Source: an uncultured Saprospiraceae bacterium (GTDB taxonomy: Bacteria > Bacteroidota > Bacteroidia > Chitinophagales > Saprospiraceae). Taken from it: DNA of 53,803 nt. The notes beneath the pieces are model-generated. The model had not been told where the DNA came from and searched no databases. It saw nothing but the letters and a program-made list of their open reading frames with translations. Position numbers and translations under genes: made by a program. The stretch covers positions 1-53,803 of the forward strand of contig CALFBG010000281.1 in NCBI GenBank assembly GCA_937951685.1, written 5' to 3'. Below are positions 1 through 10,790 of the stretch, piece after piece. Position 1 is the first letter of the stretch. The number at the start of each line of letters is the position of its first letter.

Positions 1-567
1 CAAACAAGCCCAGTATACGGATAAAGCCTTGCTTTACTAGAATAATTCTATTTTCCTATAATTAATATTATGTTAAGTAGTGCTTTTTTGTGTTTTGCTC
101 CACTTCCCTAAATATAGCTTCTAGCGCCATTTTTTGTAAAAAACAGCTAAATGAATTATTTGCAAATTTGCTTATCCATATTAAAAGTTATCCTGCAATT
201 TTCACAAAAAAAAGAATCCGAAAAAAGAAGCGGGAAATAATTCTTCTACACAAATGTATGAAAATTACTTACTCCTCCCCTTTTTTCAGGATTCGGACAA
301 ACTAGAGCGCGTGTTTGCTCCAAAGTTTTTTTAAACGCTTATTGGTTTATTGAGCCTTGCACCAAATTATTTTCATATTCTTATCACAAAGATTGCTATA
401 AATAAATTTCTTTTAATACCTTAAAACTAGGATGTTACCCTACTCATTATTAAGTAGTGAGCTTCCATGCATCATTTAGGTTTAGAAAATCAGGGTAACT
501 GTTGGAAAATGACATTGCAATTCCAGCTTTTTTAAAATACTTCCGTATCAAATTCAATTTTGTCAAT
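1..567. other. AT-rich non-coding stretch at window start
   Basis: No convincing gene is visible. The only sizeable plus-strand reading frame (about 71 codons from position 90) is rich in Lys, Ile and Asn with no recognisable domain, and looks like a translation of AT-rich DNA. No good TAnnTTTG promoter could be placed upstream of the lipoprotein gene at 568. Confidence 0.5.
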
Positions 568-996
568 ATGAAACGATTTTTATGCTTAGTGCTAGGGTTA
601 TCACTCATTGCTTGCAGTGGAACCAAACAAGCGAACACAACAACTGCTGTCACCGAAGAAATCAGTACCACTCCCCCGCCACAAAAACCCACACCACGTT
701 CAGCGGGTCGTCAGCGACCAGATTTGTCAAAACTAATGACTCAACTAAATTTATCGAAAGAACAAGAAGTGGAATTTGAAGCCATTCACAACAAGTATCG
801 TACGAAGATGCAAACCCTGCGACAAGATCAGTCGCTAGAGCGCGCTGGCAAACGAGCAGCTATGAAAGATTTGCGTACAGCACAAACCACCGAACTCAAG
901 GCAGTCTTAACAACAACGCAATTTGAATTGTACACTAAATTAATGGAAGAACGTCGAAGTAATAATCGTCGCAATAGAGAACAACGATCTTGGTAA
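568..996 (+). CDS. Small lipoprotein, Spy/CpxP-like helical protein
   Basis: This encodes a 142-residue predicted lipoprotein. A short signal peptide ends in a lipobox (L-I-A-C, Cys16), so the mature protein should be lipid-anchored in the envelope. A Thr/Pro-rich linker follows, then a highly charged helical part (roughly residues 50-142) with a pattern like the LTxxQ-type repeats of Spy/CpxP periplasmic chaperones (for example LNLSKEQEVEFEAI). I chose the ATG at 568 rather than an upstream ATG at 502 because only the shorter form places the signal peptide at the N-terminus. The relation to Spy/CpxP is inferred from length, charge and pattern, not from a clear family signature. A role in envelope stress or metal response is possible but not shown. 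Confidence 0.75.
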   Translation: MKRFLCLVLGLSLIACSGTKQANTTTAVTEEISTTPPPQKPTPRSAGRQRPDLSKLMTQLNLSKEQEVEFEAIHNKYRTKMQTLRQDQSLERAGKRAAMKDLRTAQTTELKAVLTTTQFELYTKLMEERRSNNRRNREQRSW

Positions 997-1016
997 TGAT
1001 GACCAATCGTTTGCTG

Positions 1017-2408
1017 CTATAAATCTAACACCTTCCCTCTATTCAAGATCAATTTTGGATCGAGCGCTCGTTTGAGGGTTTTCATCAATGCAATCTCAGT
1101 TGCCGTTTTGGATAAAGGCAAATATGCTTTTTTATCAAGCCCAATGCCGTGCTCCGCAGAAACAGAACCACCCATCGCTTGCAAGGGGGCATAAATGATA
1201 TCGTTAATCTGTAAAGTCAAGGCACGACTCGCATTGGCTTTACTCAGCACAAAATGAATATTCCCATCAGCAACGTGACCGAAAGTATAACACTCCTCTA
1301 CTTCGGGAATTGCGCGCAGTTTCACGAGCGTTTCATCTACGTAATTTCCGATCGTAGGAATAGGCAAACTAACATCAAAATGCTGGTCATTATTACACTG
1401 CGAAACCACCACGTGCAAATCTTCCCGAATTTTCCAAAACCAAGTTAAATCCGATTCACTTTGCGCGAAAGCGGCATCCAAAATGAGTCCTTTCTCAAAG
1501 GCTTGCTCCAATAAGTTTTGCAGCGTTTCCTGATCCCGTTCTTGATCACTGCCCAAGGCTTCTAGCAAAACATAATATTTAAATTCCTGTGGCAAAGGTG
1601 GTTTGGCTAAGGCCGGTGGTGAAGTCATAGCGGAATAAGTCGTGTGCCAAATCAATTCGAAGCCACTTAGTGTCCCAGCAAGTCCAGCATCCATAAACTT
1701 GAGCAACTGAATTACTTTTTCATAATCGTTCAAGCCAACAAATGCGCTGGTTCGGCTGCGAGGAGCTTCTACTAATTTTAAAACGGCTTTGCTAATGATG
1801 CCAAGGCTACCCTCCGACCCAATAAACAACTGTTTGAGATCATAAGCAGCATTGTCTTTTATGATTTTTTTCATGGAAGACATAATTGTTCCATCTGCCA
1901 ACACAACTTCTAATCCCATTACTAAGTTTCGAGTCATTCCATACCGGAAAACGCGTAAGCCACCTGCATTCGTAGAAATGACACCACCAATTTGCGCTGA
2001 GCCTTTTGCCCCAAAGTTTAATGGAAAGACCAAATCTTTTGCTTTCGCAAGGTTTTGAATATTTTCTAAAATAACACCAGCTTGCACAGTAATTGTCCTA
2101 CTTTTTTCATCTAATTCTTCTACTTGGTTCATTTTCTCCATAGCAATAACCAACTCATCTGCCTGCGTTTCGGTACTACCAACTAAATTTGTCAAACCAC
2201 CATGTACCACAACGGCTTGCTCGTATTCATGGCAAATCTTCATAATGGCAGCCAACTCTTCCGTCGTTCTGGGCAACACCACCGCTATTGCTTTAAGGCT
2301 TTGATCCATTCGCCAGATGTGACAATATCTTTCCGCTAAGGCCGCTTCGGTTAAGACCCTTTCGACGCCAAGTTGCGCCATCAAGGCAGTAATAATTTTT
2401 GTTTTCAT
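1017..2408 (-). CDS. FAD-linked oxidase, GlcD / D-lactate dehydrogenase type
   Basis: This 463-residue protein has the two-domain layout of the GlcD/D-lactate dehydrogenase/D-2-hydroxyglutarate dehydrogenase family. An N-terminal FAD_binding_4 domain (about 35-175) carries the loop VVVHGGLTNLVG and the glycine-rich IGGVISTNAGGLRVFRYGM. The C-terminal FAD-oxidase domain carries GHVADGNIHFVL and the signature SAEHGIGLDKK. Such enzymes oxidise D-2-hydroxy acids and pass electrons to quinone or another acceptor. There is no Fe-S extension, so it is a single-subunit form. Its substrate cannot be read from sequence. It lies downstream of glpD on the same strand with a 95-bp gap that holds a TATATTTG element, so it may have its own promoter. 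Confidence 0.85.
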   Translation of the reverse strand: MKTKIITALMAQLGVERVLTEAALAERYCHIWRMDQSLKAIAVVLPRTTEELAAIMKICHEYEQAVVVHGGLTNLVGSTETQADELVIAMEKMNQVEELDEKSRTITVQAGVILENIQNLAKAKDLVFPLNFGAKGSAQIGGVISTNAGGLRVFRYGMTRNLVMGLEVVLADGTIMSSMKKIIKDNAAYDLKQLFIGSEGSLGIISKAVLKLVEAPRSRTSAFVGLNDYEKVIQLLKFMDAGLAGTLSGFELIWHTTYSAMTSPPALAKPPLPQEFKYYVLLEALGSDQERDQETLQNLLEQAFEKGLILDAAFAQSESDLTWFWKIREDLHVVVSQCNNDQHFDVSLPIPTIGNYVDETLVKLRAIPEVEECYTFGHVADGNIHFVLSKANASRALTLQINDIIYAPLQAMGGSVSAEHGIGLDKKAYLPLSKTATEIALMKTLKRALDPKLILNRGKVLDL

Positions 2409-2470
2409 CTTTGCTGCATTGAAATTTTTACGGCGAATTTAGTGTTGAAAATTTTATTTTTTTGCTGGTG

Positions 2471-2478
2471 CAAATATA
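2471..2478 (-). promoter_or_regulatory. Possible -7 element upstream of the FAD oxidase gene
   Basis: On the minus strand this reads TATATTTG, matching the Bacteroidota -7 consensus TAnnTTTG, about 60 nt before the start codon. No convincing TTTG lies at the expected -33 spacing, so support is modest. Confidence 0.35.
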
Positions 2479-2503
2479 AGTTTTAGCCCAAAAATAAGAT
2501 CTT

Positions 2504-4177
2504 TTAGCTAAATTCTTCTTCGTAATAATGCGTCGCGTCGTAAAGTAATTCATCTAAACGCTTCTGCTCACTTTGTAATCTTTCGGGCGTCCAGCTGAAA
2601 TAATTTGCTAGATCCTTCAACACGGTAGCTCTAGTGATACGCACATTCTCGATGTCAAAATATAATTGCCCTGTCCGTCGTACGAAAAAGTCTTCCGCTC
2701 GGCAAATCATTTCGTGATGTACACTATACCAAAGCGCTGCCCGCCCCAAAGCAATAATTGGCTCGTCATCGGCGAATGCGCTTAATTTTTCTAAGATGAT
2801 ATTAGTTGACTTACCATAGGTCGTCACTAAGTAGGTAGCGTGGTAGGCTTCCAGTCCAATGTTTTCTAAACGCGGTCTTAGCTCCGCAATAAAACCTTCG
2901 ACTTCCTCAAAGTCTTGAAAGGGCATTTTTGTCAATGGTATATTTTCAGTTTGGCAAGCTTTGCTAGTTATGCCTTCCGTTTCATTTAGCTTTTCTGCCA
3001 CCAAGTCTACTACGCGCTGTGCCATTTTACGATACCCCGTGAGCTTTCCACCCGCAATAGAAATTAAGCCTGTGTCCGAAACAAAAATTTCATCCTTGCG
3101 CGATAATTCCGAAGGAGATTTTCCGTCTTCGTGAATCAGTGGTCGCAAACCAGCCCAATTAGAAATAATATCGCTGATGCTTAATGATACAGAAGGGAAA
3201 GCGTGGCTTAAGATCGAAACTAAATATTCCGCATCCGCTTTCGTTACCACTACCCGATCGAGATTTGCTTGATAATTGGTATCGGTGGTACCGACGTAAG
3301 TAATTTTTCCGCGTGGAATCGCAAAGATCATTCTCCCATCCGGTGCATCAAAATAAGTAGTGTGCTGTAAGGGTAATTTGTGGTGCGGAAAAACGACGTG
3401 TACGCCTTTCGTTAGATGTAAACGTTTTCCTTTCGCAGAACCATCTTGCTTTCGCAAAAGATCTACCCAAGGACCACCCGCCGAAACAACTTTCTTCGCT
3501 TTAATGGTAAATTTTTCACCCGTTAAATGATCACTACATTCCACTGCGATGACTTTTCCAGCTTCGTAAGTGAAATCTATTGCTTTACAATAATTCAGGG
3601 CTAACGCACCGTAAGTTGCCGCCGTTTTGATGAGTTCTATTGTTAAGCGGGCATCGTCCGTACGATATTCCGCGTAGAAGCCACCACCTTTTAATCCTTT
3701 TTCGTCGAGCAAAGGTTCTAAGGCTAGTGTTGCTTCTTTGTCAAGCATTTGCCGACGATCATTCTCTTTCACACCAGCTAATACATCATATACCCACAGC
3801 CCAAAAGCAGTTGCCCATTTTCCGTAGGTTCCACCCTCGATTAAAGGCATGAGCATTTTTTCGGGAAGTACTAAATGTGGTGCTAAGCGATGGACGACCG
3901 CTCTTTCTGTTCCCGTCTCTCGCACTAAGGCAACGTCGAGTTGTTTTAAATACCGTAGACCGCCGTGAATTAATTTTGTAGACTTACTACTTGTTCCGGA
4001 GGCGAAATCCCCTTTTTCGACTAAAGCCGTTTTTAAGCCGCGAGCAGCAGCATCCAAAGCGATTCCAGTGCCCGTCGCACCACCTCCAATCACCAATAAA
4101 TCAAACTCGGTTGTTTTTAATTTTTCTAAATCCTCCTTACGGTGAAAGCAAGAGAACTGAGTAGTTTGGTGCTTCAT
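2504..4177 (-). CDS. glpD: Aerobic glycerol-3-phosphate dehydrogenase
   Basis: GlpD oxidises sn-glycerol-3-phosphate to dihydroxyacetone phosphate at the membrane and feeds electrons to quinone. The 557-residue protein has an N-terminal FAD-binding Rossmann motif (LLVIGGGATGTGIALDAA, from about residue 28). It is followed by the family block GDFASGTSSKSTKLIHGGLR, a DAO-type substrate domain with FAIPRGKITYVGTTD, and a C-terminal helical domain. Length is normal for the family. It sits 3 bp downstream of the permease gene and downstream of glpK on the same strand, so kinase, permease and dehydrogenase are probably one transcript. The reaction assignment is secure from the family. Membrane association is known for the family and not visible as a transmembrane helix. 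Confidence 0.95.
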   Translation of the reverse strand: MKHQTTQFSCFHRKEDLEKLKTTEFDLLVIGGGATGTGIALDAAARGLKTALVEKGDFASGTSSKSTKLIHGGLRYLKQLDVALVRETGTERAVVHRLAPHLVLPEKMLMPLIEGGTYGKWATAFGLWVYDVLAGVKENDRRQMLDKEATLALEPLLDEKGLKGGGFYAEYRTDDARLTIELIKTAATYGALALNYCKAIDFTYEAGKVIAVECSDHLTGEKFTIKAKKVVSAGGPWVDLLRKQDGSAKGKRLHLTKGVHVVFPHHKLPLQHTTYFDAPDGRMIFAIPRGKITYVGTTDTNYQANLDRVVVTKADAEYLVSILSHAFPSVSLSISDIISNWAGLRPLIHEDGKSPSELSRKDEIFVSDTGLISIAGGKLTGYRKMAQRVVDLVAEKLNETEGITSKACQTENIPLTKMPFQDFEEVEGFIAELRPRLENIGLEAYHATYLVTTYGKSTNIILEKLSAFADDEPIIALGRAALWYSVHHEMICRAEDFFVRRTGQLYFDIENVRITRATVLKDLANYFSWTPERLQSEQKRLDELLYDATHYYEEEFS

Positions 4178-4180
4178 AAA

Positions 4181-5236
4181 TTAAGCTAATTTTACTCTCG
4201 GATCAAGCCAAGCATAAACGATGTCAACGAGAATGTTAATCACCACAAAAACGCAGGCAATAAATAATACGCTTCCTAGAATTAGTGGAATATCAAAATT
4301 AAGTAAAGCGGTTACCGTTAATTTTCCTAAACCTTGATAGTTTAAAACATTTTCTACAAAAATGGCACCTGCTAACAACGAGGCAAACCAAGCAGAAATT
4401 GCGGTAACAACTGGATTCAAGGCATTTCGCAAGGCGTGTTTGACGACTACTTTATAGCGACTAAGCCCTTTTGCTTTTGCCGTACGGATGAAATCTTGCG
4501 ATAAGACATCAAGCATCGCACTTCGCGTCAATTGGGTGATAATGGCTACTGGTCGTATGCCCAAGGCAAGACAAGGCAGCATCAAATTTTTCCAAACAAT
4601 TTTTTCATCTCCTAAATCATCCAAGACAATCAAACTACCTTGTACTTCTAAGCCCGTGTAAGCATTGAGGTAATAGCCAAAGAAGAGCGCTAAAAGCATT
4701 GCGGCAACGTAACTCGGCAGGGAAAATCCTAGCACCGATAAAAAGACAGCAGCATTATCAAACCAAGAGTTTTGATGTAAAGAAGCGACTACACCTAAGC
4801 TAATGCCAATCATACTCGCCAACAAAATGGCGCTAATGGCTAAAATTGCCGTTAAGGGAATGGCTTCCCAAAGCATATCACTAACTTTCCGCCCAGATTG
4901 AAAAGACTCGCGGAGGTAAGGCGTTTTGAGCACTAACACTTTTTGACCGATGCCAAATAGACGTAGGTATTCGTATTTCTTTTGATTCGCTGCCGTAGGC
5001 TCATGCACCGACAGGGGCGATAAATCATTTAGGTAAGCTGCTAGTTGGAGATGTAGCGCTTGGTTCAAGCCCAAAGCATCCCGTTTAGCGTCAAGCGAAG
5101 CCGTATCCGAGCGTTGCCCAAAAGTCAAGCGAGCCGGATCAACCGGAGCCAGATAAATGATGGAAGAAACGAGTACGACTACCAATACCAACACCGCCAA
5201 ACCGTACAATAATCTTTTTACAATATAACTCAACAT
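4181..5236 (-). CDS. ABC transporter permease, DppB/OppB type, inside the glp operon
   Basis: A 351-residue inner-membrane permease of the oligopeptide/dipeptide (DppB/OppB, BPD_transp_1) class. Visible features are an N-terminal anchor helix starting MLSYIVKRLLYGL, a periplasmic segment of about 90 residues, a bundle of five C-terminal helices, and the cytoplasmic EAA loop (RTAKAKGLSRYKVVVKHALR) that docks on the ATPase. DppB normally pairs with DppC, ATPases DppD/F and a binding protein; none is encoded here. It is wedged between glpK and glpD with 3-bp gaps on both sides, so it is co-transcribed with glycerol catabolism. Whether it moves glycerol-related compounds or peptides is unknown; the placement suggests the former, the family the latter. 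Confidence 0.85.
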   Translation of the reverse strand: MLSYIVKRLLYGLAVLVLVVVLVSSIIYLAPVDPARLTFGQRSDTASLDAKRDALGLNQALHLQLAAYLNDLSPLSVHEPTAANQKKYEYLRLFGIGQKVLVLKTPYLRESFQSGRKVSDMLWEAIPLTAILAISAILLASMIGISLGVVASLHQNSWFDNAAVFLSVLGFSLPSYVAAMLLALFFGYYLNAYTGLEVQGSLIVLDDLGDEKIVWKNLMLPCLALGIRPVAIITQLTRSAMLDVLSQDFIRTAKAKGLSRYKVVVKHALRNALNPVVTAISAWFASLLAGAIFVENVLNYQGLGKLTVTALLNFDIPLILGSVLFIACVFVVINILVDIVYAWLDPRVKLA

Positions 5237-5239
5237 AGC

Positions 5240-6788
<1,549 letters not shown>

Positions 6789-6849
6789 TTACCTTTGGCC
6801 TTCGACGATTACGGCTAGATAGATCTACAACCGTCCGTCAAAAGAAATA

Positions 6850-6910
6850 GCGCATTTCGATGCCGATGAAGCCGTTAAAAGCGATGCTAAATCGAATAAA
6901 ATGCGCATTT
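6850..6910 (+). other. Imperfect hairpin in the bshC leader region
   Basis: GCGCATTT (6850-6857) pairs with AAATGCGC (6899-6906). The pairing continues after a small bulge with CGAT (6858-6861) and ATCG (6891-6894). A run of T follows. It lies about 25 nt before bshC in the divergent glpK-bshC gap, and could act as a leader attenuator or mRNA stabiliser; this is inference from sequence symmetry only. Confidence 0.35.
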
Positions 6911-6934
6911 TTGCCACAAAAAAAGCAGTAAAAT

Positions 6935-8524
6935 ATGCAGATTACCAGAATCCCCTTTGACCAAGTTGCTGAACTTTCCAAAAAAGATGTTGCTTATGCT
7001 ACTGGCGATCCTCGCCTACAAGCTTTTTATCAATACCCAGTCAATTTGGAAAGCTTCCAAGCAGTAATGGAAGATAAGCAAAAGCAAGCGGTAGATCGGG
7101 AAACCCTCGTTGAGGTTTTGGGGAAGCAGTACGATAAATTGGCTGATACAAAACTGCAATTGCAACAAATAGAAAAATTAAAAAGTAAAGATTGCTATAC
7201 GATTACCACTGCGCATCAACCTAGCCTATTTACAGGTCCCTTATACTATATTTATAAAATCGCTTCAACGATCAATCTTGCGCGACAATTAGCCCAGGCT
7301 TATCCCAATCAGCAGTTTGTACCTATTTTTGTTACCGGAGGAGAAGATCACGATTTTGAAGAAATTAATCACTTACACCTATTTAATAAAACCATTACTT
7401 GGGAGCATGAGGAAAAAGGCGCCGTTGGAGCCATGCAAACAGCAAGTTTAGCTGCCGTAATCGAAGCAGTTCAAGAAATTTTGGGAACCTCAGATAGGGC
7501 TGCCGACTTGGTGGATATGTTGCGAAAGACTTACCTAGCGCATGACCGTTTTGGCGCTGCCACGATTGCTTTTACGCACGAGTTGTTCAAATCGACAGAG
7601 CTGGTAATTCTTGATATGAATACGCCAGCTTTGAAGCGCTTGTTTGTGCCGATTATGAAAGAAGAGTTATTACAGCAGGTGTCGCAACCCTTTATTGAAG
7701 AGGCAGCTGCTCAATTGCAAGAATTGGGGTTTAAAGCCCAAGCCTTTCCGCGCGAGATCAATTTATTTTATTTACAAGATCAATCTAGGGAGCGAATTGT
7801 CTTGGAAGAGGAATTGTATAAGGTCTTGAATACAGATTTAGTCTTTACGGAGACGGCTTTGCTGGAAGAGATGGAGCAACATCCAGAGAGATTTAGTCCG
7901 AACGTCATCATGCGTCCTTTGTATCAAGAATTGATTTTACCCAATTTGGCTTACATTGGTGGCGGCGGAGAGATTGCGTATTGGTTGGAGCGCAAAGCGC
8001 AGTTTGCTCATTTTGGTTTAAATTTCCCGATGTTGATTCGCCGTAATTCGGTACTTTGGTTGGATAAAGGAACGACGAAGCGGATGGATAAACTGGGGAT
8101 CACGAGTAAAGACTTGTTTCGAGAAACTGCCGATTTGGTTAAAGCCTTTGTACACGAACAGGCAGAAGAAGATTTAAATATTAAAAAGGAAAAAGCCATT
8201 ATAGATGCTGCTTACGAAAGCATTGCGCAAATTGCTAAAAAGGTAGATCCGACGCTAGAAAAAGCTATTCTTGCTGAGCAGACTCGACAATTGAAAACCT
8301 TAGATCAATTGGAAGGACGAATTGTGCGTGCCGAAAAGAAGAAACATGAAACGGCGCTCAATCAACTAGAATCCTTGAAGGAAAAACTATTTCCTAAGTT
8401 CGGATTGCAAGAACGACACGATAATTTCATGGGCTTTTATCTGAAATATGGCCAAGACTTTTTAGATACGTTGGTGCAGGAATTATCGCCCTTAGAAAAA
8501 GGCTTTATGGTGATTCAAGAATAA
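6935..8524 (+). CDS. bshC: Bacillithiol biosynthesis cysteine-adding enzyme BshC
   Basis: BshC performs the last step of bacillithiol synthesis, joining cysteine to GlcN-malate. The 529-residue length matches the family (about 530-540). Family blocks seen include TTAHQPSLFTGPLYYIYKI near residue 90, FVTGGEDHDFEEINHLHLF, the LAYIGGGGEIAYWLERK segment, and LIRRNSVLWLDKG. A Glu/Lys-rich coiled-coil section lies near the C-terminus (about 415-500). It stands alone here, divergent from glpK and followed by a strong bidirectional terminator; bshA and bshB are not in the window. Presence of BshC implies that bacillithiol, rather than glutathione, is the main low-molecular-weight thiol. Confidence 0.95.
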   Translation: MQITRIPFDQVAELSKKDVAYATGDPRLQAFYQYPVNLESFQAVMEDKQKQAVDRETLVEVLGKQYDKLADTKLQLQQIEKLKSKDCYTITTAHQPSLFTGPLYYIYKIASTINLARQLAQAYPNQQFVPIFVTGGEDHDFEEINHLHLFNKTITWEHEEKGAVGAMQTASLAAVIEAVQEILGTSDRAADLVDMLRKTYLAHDRFGAATIAFTHELFKSTELVILDMNTPALKRLFVPIMKEELLQQVSQPFIEEAAAQLQELGFKAQAFPREINLFYLQDQSRERIVLEEELYKVLNTDLVFTETALLEEMEQHPERFSPNVIMRPLYQELILPNLAYIGGGGEIAYWLERKAQFAHFGLNFPMLIRRNSVLWLDKGTTKRMDKLGITSKDLFRETADLVKAFVHEQAEEDLNIKKEKAIIDAAYESIAQIAKKVDPTLEKAILAEQTRQLKTLDQLEGRIVRAEKKKHETALNQLESLKEKLFPKFGLQERHDNFMGFYLKYGQDFLDTLVQELSPLEKGFMVIQE

Positions 8525-8556
8525 GGAAGTGGTTTTAAACTTTTTTACCAAAATTG

Positions 8557-8590
8557 AAAGCGCCTCGTTGAATGATCAACGAGGCGCTTT
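8557..8590. terminator. Bidirectional intrinsic terminator between bshC and accD
   Basis: A perfect 15-bp stem (8557-8571 with 8576-8590) closes a 4-nt ATGA loop. It starts with AAA and ends in TTTT, so it can terminate both convergent genes. Confidence 0.9.
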
Positions 8591-8617
8591 TATAATTCCA
8601 ATCAATATTTGAAAGTT

Positions 8618-9463
8618 CTAATTTTTAAAAAAGGAGATCAAATCACTAACCTTTGCTTTTAAACCTTCTCGGTCTACAATGAAATCAAGAAAGCCATGTT
8701 CTAGTAAAAACTCTGAGGTTTGAAAGCCTTCCGGCAAATCCTTTTTAATTGTTTCTTTGATGACTCGCGGACCAGCAAAACCAATCAATGCTTTTGGCTC
8801 GGCAAAATTGATATCTCCCAACATCGCAAAAGAAGCCGTTACTCCTCCGGTAGTTGGATCCGTCATAAAAGAAAAATATGGAATCCCAGCCTTTGCCAAT
8901 TGCGATAACTTGGCGGAAGTTTTAGCCATTTGCATCAATGAAAAAGCAGATTCCATCATTCTGGCGCCACCCGATTTTGAAATAATCATCAGCGGTGCTT
9001 TAATCAACATACAATGGTCAATCGCTAATGAGATTTTCTCTCCAACGACGGAACCCATCGATCCCCCAATAAAGCTAAAATCCATCGCGGCAATAACGAG
9101 GGTACGACCATCTACTTTTCCTTCTCCGACGGTAATGGCATCGGTTAGCGAGGTTTTTTCCTTGGCGGCAATTAGCCTTTCACTGTATGGTTTCAAATCG
9201 GTAAATTGCAAAAAATCCTCAGAAACCAAGTCTCCAAATAATTCTTTGAATTTGTTATCGTCAAAAATAATATCGAAATAATCGTGGGAACCAATTCGAA
9301 CGTGATGATTACATTTTGGGCATTTATGGAAGTTTTCTTTCAACTCCTTCATGGTCGTTGCCTCCTTACATTCTTTACATTTATACCAAAGTCCGTCCGG
9401 TGCTTCCTTCTTATCTTTGGTAGAAGTAATAATCCCGTCTTTCAATCTTTTAAACCAACCCAT
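8618..9463 (-). CDS. accD: Acetyl-CoA carboxylase carboxyltransferase subunit beta
   Basis: AccD with AccA transfers the carboxyl group from carboxybiotin to acetyl-CoA, the first committed step of fatty acid synthesis. The 281-residue protein opens with the typical MGWFKR and then a four-cysteine zinc ribbon (C29, C32, C48, C51). The crotonase-like carboxyltransferase fold follows, with [39 protein letters not shown] and the oxyanion-hole region [16 protein letters not shown]. The C-terminal [20 protein letters not shown] is also typical. It is a single-gene unit here; accA is not in the window. Confidence 0.97.
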   Translation of the reverse strand: MGWFKRLKDGIITSTKDKKEAPDGLWYKCKECKEATTMKELKENFHKCPKCNHHVRIGSHDYFDIIFDDNKFKELFGDLVSEDFLQFTDLKPYSERLIAAKEKTSLTDAITVGEGKVDGRTLVIAAMDFSFIGGSMGSVVGEKISLAIDHCMLIKAPLMIISKSGGARMMESAFSLMQMAKTSAKLSQLAKAGIPYFSFMTDPTTGGVTASFAMLGDINFAEPKALIGFAGPRVIKETIKKDLPEGFQTSEFLLEHGFLDFIVDREGLKAKVSDLISFFKN

Positions 9464-10146
9464 AATGTTTTTCTCTTAGTTTAGTGATATTTTTTAATAC
9501 TGGCAAAATAGGCTATCTAACTATTAATCAAATAATTACACGCATTTACTAAAGTCTAATTACAATGATTTTTTAACAAAAAAATCTCATTTGGTCTCTA
9601 TAAAGTGCGTTTTGCGCGCTACTTATCGGCTTACGGGGATTGCTTAACTATAAACAAATATCGCCAAAGCATTCCTTCCGCAAACTTCGTCTGTAGCAAA
9701 AATAGCTAAAATCATCTAAACCCAAAACTCGGAGGGTAAATATATTTTAAAGTAGCCATTTCGACAAAATTAGGTGACCATTTAATGATTGCAGCATTTT
9801 GGTAGTAAGCTACCCGTTTTTGGAAATAACATGGTCCAATTAGAGCCATTTAAAATCAAAAAAATATGCTCCGTTCCGCTCATCCAAAGGGTAAAACGAA
9901 AGAATATAAGCTTCGATAGCATTCCCTTAAGCTTTTCATCTAGAATTTGAACCGATTCGTCAAACAAATTACGCATAACTCCCGTAATACTTTATTATGT
10001 TCTATAGAGGAAGAAGTTGTTTAAAAATTAGCTGCAAAGGGATTGTTTTATTGAAAAAAACTATGAAAGCGGGCATTAGCGCTGCTTTGACCTTGCCGAA
10101 ATGAAATATTTATCTAATTTAGAGTTCCAAAATCAAATCAAAGAAA
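9464..10146. other. 683-bp AT-rich gap without a supported gene
   Basis: Upstream DNA of accD (minus) and of the DUF4178 cassette (plus). A 64-codon minus-strand frame (9782-9976) has no recognised domain. The word GAAGTTGTTTAAA at 10013-10025 is a near copy of a 14-nt motif found in other gaps. No clear TAnnTTTG box was found for either gene. Confidence 0.45.
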
Positions 10147-10767
10147 ATGGCCATGTTTGTTAGAGAATTCGAGTGTCCTTCTTGTGGTGGTAGAATCGAA
10201 AAACGAAATGTGAATAGCAAGAGCGTCGCTTGTCCTTACTGTGGTCAAGCAAGTCACATTCAGGCGGATAGCTTAGAAGCTGCCGGCGAAGCACATTTGT
10301 TGGTAGATTACGGCTCCATTTTAAGTACTGGCTTGCGTGGTCAGTTAGGAGACTATAAATTTGAAGTACACGGTAGAATGCGGATTGAATACGAAGATGG
10401 TTTTTGGGACGAGTGGTACGTCCGCTTAGAAGATGGGCGCGATGCTTGGATTCAAGAAGATGATGGAAGCTTTGTCTTGTTTTTGCAACAAGAAGCAGAA
10501 GAATTACCAACGGATGTATTTGAAAAATTTAAAGTTGGAAGTATTCGGCGCTTTTCTAGCGAATACCACGATGTTTTTGTCAGTTCAAAAGCTAAAGCCA
10601 AAGTATTAGGAGCGGATGGAGAACTACCATTTGTAATCAAACCAGGAGATCCTGCCGATTTTGTAGAAGGGATATTTAAGGGTAAAGTCATTACCTTAGA
10701 ACTCCTTCCCAAAGAAACGATCCTCTTCGTCGGTCAACACTACGAAGTAGATGACTTTATCCTTTAA
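10147..10767 (+). CDS. Zinc-ribbon DUF4178 protein (first of two)
   Basis: A 206-residue soluble protein. The N-terminus has a zinc ribbon of two CPxC knuckles (C10/C13 and C29/C32). A DUF4178-type beta-rich domain follows (about 45-120), recognisable by GQLGDYKFEVHGRMRIEYED and DEWYVRLEDGRDAWIQEDDG. The rest is beta-rich with no clear motif. The biochemical role of DUF4178 is not established. The gene starts a tight plus-strand cassette: a second DUF4178 gene 23 bp on, an 82-codon membrane peptide, then a membrane-fused spermidine synthase. Co-occurrence of DUF4178 with SpeE-like genes is something I recall from other bacteria, which suggests a shared membrane or polyamine-related function. 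An ATG at 10153 is an alternative start. Confidence 0.8.
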   Translation: MAMFVREFECPSCGGRIEKRNVNSKSVACPYCGQASHIQADSLEAAGEAHLLVDYGSILSTGLRGQLGDYKFEVHGRMRIEYEDGFWDEWYVRLEDGRDAWIQEDDGSFVLFLQQEAEELPTDVFEKFKVGSIRRFSSEYHDVFVSSKAKAKVLGADGELPFVIKPGDPADFVEGIFKGKVITLELLPKETILFVGQHYEVDDFIL

Positions 10768-10790
10768 CCTCAGAATTAAGCTTTACATCA

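Noticed and set aside
90..305. 71-codon plus-strand frame near the window start
   Set aside because: Composition is typical of translated AT-rich DNA (Lys, Ile, Asn, Phe), no domain, no promoter and no neighbour coupling.
8757..9281. 174-codon frame antisense to accD
   Set aside because: Lies wholly inside a secure gene on the other strand; it reflects codon structure of accD and has no family features.
9782..9976. 64-codon minus-strand frame in the gap before the DUF4178 cassette
   Set aside because: No recognisable domain or promoter; starts and stops are compatible with chance. It remains a weak possibility for a small gene or remnant.
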